Of a DNA stretch of 64,000 nt, positions 44,481 through 52,934 are shown one piece after another; the first letter of the stretch is position 1; each line of letters opens with the position of its first letter. Both the position numbers and the translations under genes were made by a program. This DNA comes from Bacillota bacterium. GTDB lineage: Bacteria > Bacillota > SHA-98 > UBA4971. The DNA lies in assembly GCA_014360195.1 (NCBI GenBank), contig JACIXY010000002.1, forward strand, positions 131,986-195,985. The letters run 5' to 3'. The notes beneath the pieces were generated by a model. It was not told the origin of the DNA. It saw nothing but the letters and a program-made list of their open reading frames with translations, and did no database searches.

Positions 44481-45295
44481 TCCGGTTACCGAAGCTTCAC
44501 CCCCTTGATGCCCGTAGAAAACTGGTCCCCGCGGGACCAGGACTTACGTGCGGGTGATCCCTGGGGGAGCAACTGTGTGCGGAACCTGGTTACCTGGGAC
44601 CCACCCTCCTCGCGTCTTAGCCGGCGGGGAGCTGGCGCTGGTCCTCTGGTAACCAGGGCGCGGGCGGAAATGGTCCCCAGGGGACCAACCTCGAGCGCCA
44701 CCTGGTCCCCTCGTAGCCACTTTCCCAGATGCCCATAGACAGCTGGTCCCCACGGGACCAGGATTTGCGTGTCGGTGGTCCCTAGGGGACCAACTCTGTG
44801 CGAAACGTGGTTACCAGATATCCACCCTCTTGGCGCTCCAGCCACGAGGATGCCGGATCTGGTCCTCTGGTGACCAGGATCGACGTGGACACTGGTCCCC
44901 AGGGGATCAGCTTCGGGCGCCACTTGGTCCCCACGTAACCACATTGCGAGATATCCAAAAACCGCTGGTCCTTAGGGGACCAGCGGTTTGCGTGTGGATG
45001 GTCCCTACGGGATCAACCTTGCGGCCAAGCTGGTCCCCTGGGGACCACTCCCGGCGGCGGTCGAGGCGTCCTGGTTACGAAAGGACCAGGACGTGGTGCT
45101 AATCTGGTCCCCAGAGGACCATCTTCGCGCAGGACCTGGTCCCTGGTGCTCCACCTCGCCCGGTTTTGGCGAAGGAGGGCGGCGGGGATGGTTACCAGGG
45201 GAGCAGGTTTTGGGCCAGGTGGATCCCCCAGGGACCAGGTCCGCCCTTCGACCTGGTCCCTGGGGGATCAGCCGCAGCGCGCGTAGAGAAACCAC
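44480..45295. repeat. GGTCC-palindrome array, locus 2, with 221-222 bp higher-order period
   Basis: An array of more than twenty degenerate CTGGTCCCC/GGGGACCAG arms, several fully palindromic (44671-44687; 44776-44792). Equivalent points recur at 44522, 44743 and 44965, giving a 221-222 bp repeat unit. A 13-bp stem hairpin (AAACCGCTGGTCC at 44959-44971 with 44977-44989) lies inside. The last ~430 bases match 1-420 in the same order. Frames are open in several registers, but none has a convincing start or codon bias. Confidence 0.9.
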
Positions 45296-45669
45296 GCGGA
45301 TAGGTCGCGCCCGAAAAGATCACATGCAGCCTAAAGCACGTCGGGGATAGTACGCGGGAAAATGGCGCGCAGAAAGATCACGCGCAGAAAGATGGCGCGC
45401 AGAAAGCACAATCGCAACGCGCTCACGTCGCCATGCGCAGAAAGATCACGCGGAGAGAGATGGCGCGCAGAGAAATCGCGCGCGGAGAGATTGCACGCAG
45501 AGAGATCGCACGCAGAGAGATCGCACGCAGAAGGACCGCGCGCTGAGAGATCACTGACACACGGATCACCCGTAGAGAGGTCACCGGTACCCCGGCCGCG
45601 GCCGGGCGCGTGTCCGTCTATGAACACGCAAGACCAAACGTGAAGGCAAGTCACGGGCGACATCATCAA
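45296..45669 (-). pseudogene. 15-bp tandem array reading as pentapeptide repeats (possible remnant gene)
   Basis: Between about 45360 and 45590, units like GCGCAGAGAGATCGC repeat every 15 bases. On the minus strand, from an ATG cluster at 45661-45669, the frame reads GDLST, SDLSA, CDLSA, CDLSA, CNLSA, RDFSA, RHLSP and RDLSA in succession, close to the pentapeptide-repeat consensus with Leu/Phe at the centre. The frame is then lost (around 45440), although 15-base units continue. Locus 1 keeps the same frame (GDLSTGDSCVGDFSARDLSA). There is no ribosome-binding site and no full beta-helix length. Either a decayed pentapeptide gene or a non-coding array. Confidence 0.45.
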
Positions 45670-45911
45670 TGCGCCTGCGGCAGCCTACTACGCCAGGCTG
45701 CAAACGCACAACATCAAATCGAACTCAAGCCCTCGGGCGGCCGCATGGCGCGGTGCGCCCGACTGCGCACTCACGTAGCCGCACACTCGCTCGCGTTTGA
45801 GGTTGGATCTCTATAGGTGGGTATAGGTGGTCAAGTCCAGAATTGAGGGGTAAGTCAGTCATATTACCGCCCGGCGGCCGACCACGCGACATGCGGCCCG
45901 CGTATGGTTTA

Positions 45912-46062
45912 CGTTTGACTTGACCGTGACATCCAGCAGTTACCATCGACCGTGACTGTATGGACGGAAGGCTCTGAGTGTTTGCGACCCCGAAGTTGTG
46001 CCACCTGACAAATCCAGCACAGGCGGGATCTACAGAGACCGCTGTCAAACTCACGTTTGAGC
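45912..46062. repeat. TTTGACA element, second location
   Basis: About 150 bases matching the elements at 40722-40860 and 50581-50727. Shared blocks are CAGCAGTTACCATC-type left end, CTGTATGG, GAAGTTGTGCCAC, and TGTCAAA near the right end (46043-46049). It immediately follows repeat locus 2. A separate ~30-base direct repeat (TCAGCTT..CTGATGGTAGCG) recurs at about 46142 and 46208. Confidence 0.75.
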
Positions 46063-46303
46063 GTGGCCATCTACATGAGTGACCCAAGTAGGGTATCCCA
46101 AGACGACGGCCTGGTAAAGAGAATAGGCGGCGGTTGCCGTTTTCAGCTTGCTGATGGTAGCGACCGCACGTGAGCGGCAAAGCCTCGAGCGATTTGGACA
46201 AGAATCTTCAGCTTCCTGATGGTAGCGGCCGCAGGCCAGTATGGCCGACTACCGACGAGTGGACAATTAAAAGAAGGGACAATGAAACATGCATCGCACC
46301 CGC

Positions 46304-47671
46304 CTACCACCTGCCCCGCTCGCCCTTACCTGACGCTTCGATTTCCCTCGCCCTGAGGACCTCCTCCGAAAGGAGGGACCTGATGGTGTTAAAGAGAGGT
46401 AGGAACCCCGGCTCGCTCCGGATCTCTGCGACCTGCCTCGGGCGGGGCAGGGTCACTTCGATGGACGCCTTGATGCTGCCAGGACGAGCGGTCATGACAA
46501 GGACTCGGTCACCGAGGGCGATGGCCTCGTCGATGCTGTGAGTGATGAAGACCGCAGTCTTGCGGGACCGCTCCCATATCCGCAGGAGCTCCTGCTGCAG
46601 GAGCATGCGGTTCTGCTCGTCCAACGAGCCGAAAGGCTCATCCATGAGGAGGATCTCCGGATCGTTCGCGAACGCCCGCGCCACGCTCGCCCTCTGCTTC
46701 ATCCCCCCGGAGAGTTGGTGTGGGTACGCGTGGGCGAACCCGGAGAGACCAATGAGTTCGATGTAGTAATCAGCCACCCTCCGCCGCTCGGCCGCGGGCA
46801 CCCCGCGCACCCTGAGGCCGTACTCCACGTTCTCGCGAACGGTCATCCACGGGAAAAGGGACTGCTCCTGGAATACTACCGACGTAAGGGGCCTTGACGT
46901 AAGGGGCCTTCTGGCATCCAGTCCTGCCGGGCACGCGTCATCTCGGCCGAGGGCTTTGGGGATCCGACGACCCGCGGTCAGATTGCGGACTTCTTTCCTG
47001 CGCGCAACCTCCTCGCCCGGGCGCACATACTTGGCGCGCCGGGCGCGTTCCGATCGCTCCTCCGCTTCGGCGGGCCCGGCCTCCTCCGGCATCAACGTGC
47101 GATACCTCACCAGATACTGCCGGGCACCCGCGTCGACCCCATCCCACCCGACACCTGCATCTGAATGGGGGTCCGGATCCCCACCCGCCCGCGCCCACTC
47201 ATCCACTACCCCGTCCGCCTTCGCCGGTGCCGTCCCTGCATTTGCATTAGCAGGCGTCGCACGCGCAGTCCCCTCCACACCCGCGTCCGCCAGGTATATG
47301 TCCGGGGCGTCCGGGGCGGTTACCCCGACGCTCCCCTCGGCCCCCTCGGCTCCCTCCGCCCCCTCGGCGGGCATGGAAGCCGTCCCAACAGCGATGTACA
47401 CCCTCCCGGATGTCTGCCTCTCGAGCCCCGCGAGTATTCGCAGGAGCGTAGTCTTTCCGCACCCGCTCGGCCCGACGATGCAGACGAATTCCCCGTCGCC
47501 CACGGTGAACGATACCCGGTCGAGGGCGAGCACGACCCCGGACCGCCGCCGGAAGTCCTTGGTGACGTCGCACACGCGGATCTTGGCACGCTCAGGAAGC
47601 GGCGCCGGTCCGTAGCAATCGGACGTTTCCTCGGGAGCCTTACTGTGTTGCACTGTTGCTTCGTGTGTCAT
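46304..47671 (-). CDS. ABC importer ATPase (nitrate/sulfonate/taurine type) with ~170-residue insertion
   Basis: A 455-residue ATPase, about 190 residues longer than SsuB/TauB/NrtD proteins. Walker A is GPSGCGKTTLLRILAGLE (near 67-84), the Q-loop VVFQEQSLFPWMTVREN (near 263), signature LSGGMKQRASVARAFA and Walker B EILLMDEPFGSLDEQ follow. Between Walker A and the Q-loop (residues ~93-262) lies an alanine/glycine/charge-rich insertion with the tandem AEGAEGAEGAEG and RPLTSRPLTS. All core motifs are intact and in frame, so the enzyme may still work. It belongs with the permease (48074) and binding protein (48937); a 113-bp inverted-repeat element separates it from them. Confidence 0.9.
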   Translation of the reverse strand: MTHEATVQHSKAPEETSDCYGPAPLPERAKIRVCDVTKDFRRRSGVVLALDRVSFTVGDGEFVCIVGPSGCGKTTLLRILAGLERQTSGRVYIAVGTASMPAEGAEGAEGAEGSVGVTAPDAPDIYLADAGVEGTARATPANANAGTAPAKADGVVDEWARAGGDPDPHSDAGVGWDGVDAGARQYLVRYRTLMPEEAGPAEAEERSERARRAKYVRPGEEVARRKEVRNLTAGRRIPKALGRDDACPAGLDARRPLTSRPLTSVVFQEQSLFPWMTVRENVEYGLRVRGVPAAERRRVADYYIELIGLSGFAHAYPHQLSGGMKQRASVARAFANDPEILLMDEPFGSLDEQNRMLLQQELLRIWERSRKTAVFITHSIDEAIALGDRVLVMTARPGSIKASIEVTLPRPRQVAEIRSEPGFLPLFNTIRSLLSEEVLRAREIEASGKGERGRW

Positions 47672-47925
47672 GCCTCATCACTCGCAATCGTCGACTCGTC
47701 ACTGACTTGAACCCACTGTTATGTTTGTGCCCTGCCCGGGGTGTGAGGTACGGGATCGGGCGACTGGCCCCCCTAGAACGCCGCCCGTCTCTCTCGGCCG
47801 CCTCATGTCAGGTCCATGTTACAGCCGCGGCCGCCGCACGCCCGGCGGCCATACGCTCAGAAGGACCGACACGAAGCGCTAAGTGAGGGTTCGTTACTTC
47901 TTCCCAGTTTCCCGGCACCTGGTGG

Positions 47926-48038
47926 GTTGCCGGTGTTGCGCTCGGGGACGGCGCCTCAAGCGGGGCGCGCTTCGCCAAAATCCGGCCCATCGGGCTAGGC
48001 AGCCGGATTTTGACACCCCTCGTGCAATCACCGGCAAC
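47926..48038. repeat. 110-bp inverted-repeat element, copy B
   Basis: Ends GTTGCCGGTG (47926-47935) and CACCGGCAAC (48029-48038). The interior, with CTCGGGGACGGCGCC, GCGCGCTTCGCC and AAAATCCGGC/GCCGGATTTT, matches the reverse complement of copy C almost base for base. It lies in the 400-base gap between the ABC permease and ATPase genes, so it interrupts a transporter operon. Confidence 0.9.
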
Positions 48039-48073
48039 TCCTCCCAAAGTCGAAAGCATTTCTGCACCCCCGC

Positions 48074-48940
48074 TCAGTGCTTCCACGGGATGACCACGCG
48101 CTCGACGACATCCAGGAGGTTGGAGAGGATGTATCCCATGAACGACATGGTTATGAGCCCTACGAACATTCGCTCGATGTCGAACATATCGTAGGCCCGC
48201 CAGATCATGTACCCAACCCCGGCTCGCGCAGCCGAAAGCTCCGCGGCCACGATGAGGAGCAGCGCGGTGCCCATTCCCAGCTTGAGGCCGGCAAATATCA
48301 TCGGCAGCGCCCCCGGCAAGGCCACCGTAAGGTAGAAGTCCTTTCGGCTTGCACCGAAGCTCTTAGCCACATCGAGGTAGATCTTATCGATGTTCATGAC
48401 TCCTGCCATCGAGTTAATCAGGACGAGGTAGAACACGCCCACCGCGACCGTAACGACCTTGGACGTCTCCCCCAGCCCGAAGACCAGCAGTATGAGGGGC
48501 ATTATTGCAAGCTTAGGGATGGGAAACGTCGCTGCGACCATCGGCCCAAGCGCGGCCCGCACGGGCGGGGCGAGGCCCATGGCAAGGCCCAGCACGACCC
48601 CCACCCCGCTTCCCACAAGAAATCCCAGCAAAACGCGCTGCAAGCTTACGAGCGTGTTCACCCATAGCTCCCCTGACGCGACCACGGGCACCAGGGCTTT
48701 CAGGATGAGGGAGGGCGCCGAGAACAACCGCACGTCCACGGCGCCTGCCCTTGCCAGGATCTCCCATACAACCAGGATCAACGCAGGGGACGCGAAATAC
48801 AGCGCCCGCACGAGCACGCCGTTCACGCCGAACAACCTCTGTACCAGGGACGGCCGTCGCTCTTCCTCGAGCACAAGAATCCTACGCTGCACATCTTCAG
48901 GAGATTCGATTGTCAGGTTCCCTACCGCATGCCCTGTCAT
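48074..48940 (-). CDS. ABC importer permease (SsuC/TauC/NrtB type)
   Basis: A 288-residue inner-membrane permease with about six helices. The family EAA-type loop is ..DVAKSFGASRKDFYLTVALPGALPMIFAGLKLGMG (near 185-220). An N-terminal cytoplasmic extension of ~45 residues precedes helix 1. The ATG at 48940 overlaps the stop of the binding-protein gene (ATGA). Second gene of the set binding protein, permease, ATPase. Confidence 0.94.
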   Translation of the reverse strand: MTGHAVGNLTIESPEDVQRRILVLEEERRPSLVQRLFGVNGVLVRALYFASPALILVVWEILARAGAVDVRLFSAPSLILKALVPVVASGELWVNTLVSLQRVLLGFLVGSGVGVVLGLAMGLAPPVRAALGPMVAATFPIPKLAIMPLILLVFGLGETSKVVTVAVGVFYLVLINSMAGVMNIDKIYLDVAKSFGASRKDFYLTVALPGALPMIFAGLKLGMGTALLLIVAAELSAARAGVGYMIWRAYDMFDIERMFVGLITMSFMGYILSNLLDVVERVVIPWKH

Positions 48941-49980
48941 TTGTACTGGCCCAGCACCTTCACAGCGAAATCGCACCACTGGTTATCGACCACGTCCTCG
49001 GCGCGAAGCTCGCCCTTGAGGAGCCCACGCGCCCGGTACCAGTCGAGGTCCATCTGGATGCCCTTCATTCGCACGTATCCGTTGGGGTTAAGGCCGATAG
49101 GGAACATCTTGTCGTAAATGGCCGGATCTTTGACCACAGAAGTCTCGGCCAGTATCTTGATGATCTCCTGTCGGCCCTTGTTCTTGAAGAAGGCGTCGTT
49201 GTAGTCGCGGAGAGACTTGAGGTACGCCACCATGAACCTCTTCGCTACCTCGGGCTTCGCCTGCATGCTCGGCCCAAAGACAACTATGGCAGTCTGAGCA
49301 TGAGGGTCGTATTCCGACGGATCCTTCCAGGGGTCGATGATCCCCTTCTCGATGCCCTGCGCGACAAACGGCTCGATGACCATCCCCGCATCGATGCTGC
49401 CGTTACTGAGCGCGGCAAGGATGTCGGGGAACGACCGTATCACCTGTAGGTCCACGTCCGCCGTGCTCAGGCCGCCAGACGCAAGGCACCTGTCGAGAGC
49501 GATCTCGTCGAGGGACGCCGTCCCCACGATGGCGACCTTCCGCCCGCGCAGGTCGGCCGCGGTGTTAATCTTTCCGACCAGGTCCTTTCGGATCACCAGA
49601 CGGTAGTAGCCCATGCCGGGGACGTTGGTCCCCTTGTCGGCCACCACCTTAATGGGAATTCCTCGCAGCATCGCATTGAAGAGACCAGCTGCGGTTACAG
49701 TGCACCCCACGTCAAGCTGGCCGGAGCCGAGCAAGTTGATCATGTCCTGTCCGGTGTTGAACTGGACCTCTTCGAGTCGAATGCCAAGCTCCTTATAGTA
49801 GCCCTTGTAGCTGCCGATGAGCAGGCCGCAATCGGACGGCGCGCGTTTCATCCCGACGGTGACCTTGACCTCGGGGCTGAGGGGTTCAAGCTCGGTCTTG
49901 CCAGAAGTCGGTGCGGGAGACGCGACCGCCGCACCTACAAACACACATACCAACATGACGACAAGAGCCCGCATCTTCAC
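48937..49980 (-). CDS. ABC importer substrate-binding protein (NrtA/SsuA/TauA type)
   Basis: A 347-residue secreted binding protein with a Sec signal (ALVVMLVCVFVGAAVASPAP). The NMT1/SsuA-type fold is seen from VTVGMKRAPSDCGLLIGSYKGYYKELGI, through GSGQLDVGCTVTAAGLFNAM and VAIVGTASLDEIALDRCL, to GSIDAGMVIEPFVAQ. The GTG at 49980 has GGGGAGG nine bases upstream. No lipobox cysteine. The ligand class (sulfonate, nitrate, pyrimidine precursor or other) cannot be fixed from sequence. Confidence 0.93.
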   Translation of the reverse strand: MKMRALVVMLVCVFVGAAVASPAPTSGKTELEPLSPEVKVTVGMKRAPSDCGLLIGSYKGYYKELGIRLEEVQFNTGQDMINLLGSGQLDVGCTVTAAGLFNAMLRGIPIKVVADKGTNVPGMGYYRLVIRKDLVGKINTAADLRGRKVAIVGTASLDEIALDRCLASGGLSTADVDLQVIRSFPDILAALSNGSIDAGMVIEPFVAQGIEKGIIDPWKDPSEYDPHAQTAIVVFGPSMQAKPEVAKRFMVAYLKSLRDYNDAFFKNKGRQEIIKILAETSVVKDPAIYDKMFPIGLNPNGYVRMKGIQMDLDWYRARGLLKGELRAEDVVDNQWCDFAVKVLGQYK

Positions 49981-50376
49981 CTTCGCTTACCTCCCCGCTG
50001 ACAGGTTTTCTAGAGTAGATGCTCCAGGTTAGCCTGGGGGCCATCCACATAGTGGTAGCCGCTTCGGGCTAGCACACCATGATGGTGTCACACGACTTCA
50101 TCACCTCCCAATCCCTCTTCTCGCCTACCTGTCGGAAATGCGGTCCCAGAGCCGGCTCACAAGGCCGGTTGCAACCGTTAACGCATACTACCGTGTCCAT
50201 CTATCCGGGCGCGTGTCGGCTTGGAAGCAAAATCGGGCAAAGGCAACCCCGACTCACGCAACGACTGGGGGTTGCGTCCCCACAAGGGATATGGGCATCG
50301 CATATGATGGCTTTTGCGGGTGCACATTGCATGATATGAGGCGTTGTGATGAAAGGTGAGGCATGGGCCGCGTAGC

Positions 50377-50405
50377 GACACGCCCGCCGCAAGGGCGGGC
50401 GTGTC
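50377..50405. terminator. 12-bp stem hairpin in the gap before the ABC importer
   Basis: GACACGCCCGCC (50377-50388) pairs with GGCGGGCGTGTC (50394-50405), loop GCAAG. It lies ~370 bases past the stop of the HPrK/PEPCK-like gene and ~400 bases upstream of the ABC binding-protein start. The gap 49981-50773 otherwise holds a TTTGACA element copy and a 110-bp element fragment (about 50548-50572), with no gene. Confidence 0.45.
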
Positions 50406-50580
50406 CCAGGTCACTACTAAAACAACAGGCGATCAAAGTGACTGAAACGACGTGCTATTAAGATGCGCCAGACTGGTGAAGGCTCAAGGTCAACGAGACA
50501 TTGCCCCTGATCAGTGAGGGTGGGTCAGTTCCTGTCCCGCTTCCAGTGGTTGCCGGATTGCCGGTGTTGCACTTTTTCTT

Positions 50581-50727
50581 CGACTTGACTTTGACAGCCA
50601 GCAATTGCCATCCACCGTGACTGTATGGCCGAGAGGCTCTGAGCTCTTGTGACCCCCAAAGTTGTGCCACGTAACAGGTCCAGCACGGGCGGGACTTACA
50701 GAGATCGTTGTCAAACGCCAGTTTGAG
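50581..50727. repeat. TTTGACA element, third location
   Basis: About 147 bases with TTTGACAGCCAGCAATTGCC at the left (50590 on) and TGTCAAA (50709-50715) at the right. It is the best-preserved match to 40722-40860 (GTTGTGCCACGTAACAG is identical in both). It abuts the 3' end region of the HPrK/PEPCK-like gene. Non-coding. Confidence 0.8.
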
Positions 50728-50773
50728 TCACCGCCCCCCGGGAAGTTGGGAGCATCTCCGCACTCTCACTTCG

Positions 50774-52687
50774 CTACGGGGTACTCCGCCGCCCGGCGCG
50801 GGAAATCAAATCAAACAAAGCCTTAGCTGCAGCCTCGGGGCCCGCCAGCTCGCAGCCGGGGATCCCCAACCTTGTGCGGAGCTGGCCGACGAAGACGCCC
50901 GCCTCGAAAGCCGCTTTGAAGACACAGCCTGCCAGATCCTCATGCAAGTCCCGGTACTGAGGCGGGCCGAAGACGTTCGCGAAGTAAGCGCGCACGAGGC
51001 CGGTCGAGGTCGTGGTGCCCTTGGACATGGCAGCGCCTTCCCGGAAGACCTCCAGCGCGGCCCCGGCATCCGCGAATCTTTCGATAACGGGGTGGCCCTC
51101 GTCCACTTCCTCATAATTGTTGGCGTAAAGAAGGTAGTCGACGGGGTACCCGGCCAGCACTTCGCCCATGGTCGTTACGGGAATCACTGCACGGGCATTG
51201 GTTTTATGGGGGCTCATTATGATGGCCCGGTCTACCTGGTCGAAGGCGTACCCCGGCCGGAGGTCGTCCAGGCGGACGAAGGCGCCGATCTCGGTGCCGT
51301 AACCCCGGATGGTGCCGTCCGGAGCTATCTCAAAGGAGCCCATGTCATCAGCGATGACCCGGAGCTCGCGGATGTATTCCTGTCCGAGAACCCTGAAAGC
51401 TTCAAGTGACTCGGACTTGCCTGCTCCCGTGTCCCCGATGATCACAATGCTCGCCGCCGGGCCGCTCCTCAGCACGATTCTGGTCATAGCCCCGTGGAAG
51501 GGCATGCGGCCAAGCTTTTTCATGACCAGTACGTTGTGGAGGGTGAGGATCATCTTTTTGAGGTAGCCAAAATATCCGAACCTGTCCTCACCCGGAACGG
51601 CTGCTACCAGCAGGTGATTCGCACGGTCCTCGTGGAAGACCGTTGGGAGGTCCCCGAACCTCGTCATGGTTTCGGGCGGAACACCGAAAGCGTATATGGC
51701 GTCCGGCCCGCGTCTGACCTGCTCGTCAGTGGCGAGTTCAAAGAGGTTCGCAAGGGAACAGCCGAGGCCCATGAACTTCTGATGGAAGTACACGAACACC
51801 ACGACCGGTCCGACCTGTGCAGGGTAACAAAGCCACTCCTCGGGCCTGAGAGCGAGTCCATCCAGAGGGTTCTCCTGCACCCTGAGAAATTCACCGGTCC
51901 GCTTGTTCATTGGGGGATCGATGATGAGCGGGGGATCGATCAGCACCTGGCGGACGAAGCGTATGTCGCGAAGCCCCTGGTACTCCCGAGGACACGGCCA
52001 TTCCTTCGGGACAGCGATGAGGCCTACCTGGGCCCCGGCGGCCACCTGCCGGTAGATGCGGGGATGGTCGCCGGTGATGTTCTCACATATGTCGCGGTAC
52101 GCGGCCCTCACCACGTGGGTCAGCTGCTCCACGGTGTCGTTGAAGGTGCGGTAGGGCCTCGTGTCAAGGCCCAGGCCCGCACCCGCTATGGCACTGGGGC
52201 CGGCGCCGGCTTCGGAGTAACAGATGAGAAAGCGGTTGAAGCGGCGCCAGTAGTCATAGAGCGCCTCCACAAACTCGTGCAGAAGACGCGGGTCCCGCGC
52301 GAGCGGCTCAGCCCCGGGCACGCTCCGGGCCGCCTGCTCGAGAGGAAAGGCCGCGAGCGCCTGAAGGAGGGCGACGAGCACGTCCTCCTTGCGCCTCAAA
52401 AGCACGTCTGCTGGCTCTGTTGGCGCTTCGCCGGGCCCTGACCGGGGGTTGTGCCCTGGACTTGGCCCTGGTCCTGGGCAGGATCCCGGCTGCGGGTCCA
52501 GGTCTGCGTCCGGTCCCGCGAAGAGAGCCAGGAGAAGCGAGTCTTTGCGTCGGAGCCAGGCGACGAAACTGTGAACAACCTCTCTGAAGGGGCGGCTCGA
52601 CAGGAGTTCCTTTGTGGTGCTACAAACCGCGCCGGGCGTAGACATAATGACCTGGCGTGGCAGCCACGAGATGATGATGTTGGACAT
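50774..52687 (-). CDS. HPr-kinase / PEP-carboxykinase-like P-loop protein
   Basis: A 637-residue protein. The Walker A IVIIGDTGAGKSESLEAF (near residue 415) and the ADDMGSFEI ~30 residues later resemble HPr kinase (GxxGxGKSE...ADD). Together with KGTTTSTGLVRAYFANVFGPP near 575, they suggest the PEPCK/HPrK nucleotide-binding fold. The ~400-residue N-terminal part is not familiar to me. A proline/glycine/aspartate-rich run lies near residues 57-93 (PGPGPSPG), a low-complexity insertion. Real ATP-PEPCKs are ~530 residues. Reaction not assigned; PEP carboxykinase-like or a kinase are both open. No operon partner. Confidence 0.75.
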   Translation of the reverse strand: MSNIIISWLPRQVIMSTPGAVCSTTKELLSSRPFREVVHSFVAWLRRKDSLLLALFAGPDADLDPQPGSCPGPGPSPGHNPRSGPGEAPTEPADVLLRRKEDVLVALLQALAAFPLEQAARSVPGAEPLARDPRLLHEFVEALYDYWRRFNRFLICYSEAGAGPSAIAGAGLGLDTRPYRTFNDTVEQLTHVVRAAYRDICENITGDHPRIYRQVAAGAQVGLIAVPKEWPCPREYQGLRDIRFVRQVLIDPPLIIDPPMNKRTGEFLRVQENPLDGLALRPEEWLCYPAQVGPVVVFVYFHQKFMGLGCSLANLFELATDEQVRRGPDAIYAFGVPPETMTRFGDLPTVFHEDRANHLLVAAVPGEDRFGYFGYLKKMILTLHNVLVMKKLGRMPFHGAMTRIVLRSGPAASIVIIGDTGAGKSESLEAFRVLGQEYIRELRVIADDMGSFEIAPDGTIRGYGTEIGAFVRLDDLRPGYAFDQVDRAIIMSPHKTNARAVIPVTTMGEVLAGYPVDYLLYANNYEEVDEGHPVIERFADAGAALEVFREGAAMSKGTTTSTGLVRAYFANVFGPPQYRDLHEDLAGCVFKAAFEAGVFVGQLRTRLGIPGCELAGPEAAAKALFDLISRAGRRSTP

Positions 52688-52934
52688 GTTTCTCCTCCCG
52701 GGACGTCGGGCCCGCTATCGCCCGCGAACGCCCTTGTGGTGGATTATATGTTAAGCCTGTGGCGGTGTCAATCGCAAGCGCCAGCAGCAGGGCCGGCGGG
52801 GTCCGGCGGCGTCCGGTGGGGTCGGCAGGGTCGGTCCAGCGAGATCCGGCGGGGTCCGGTGGGGCGGAGCGGCAGCGGCACCCCGGGGCAGCACCGGCGG
52901 CAGCAAATGCAAGTGCAGAAATTCCCCTCTGCGC

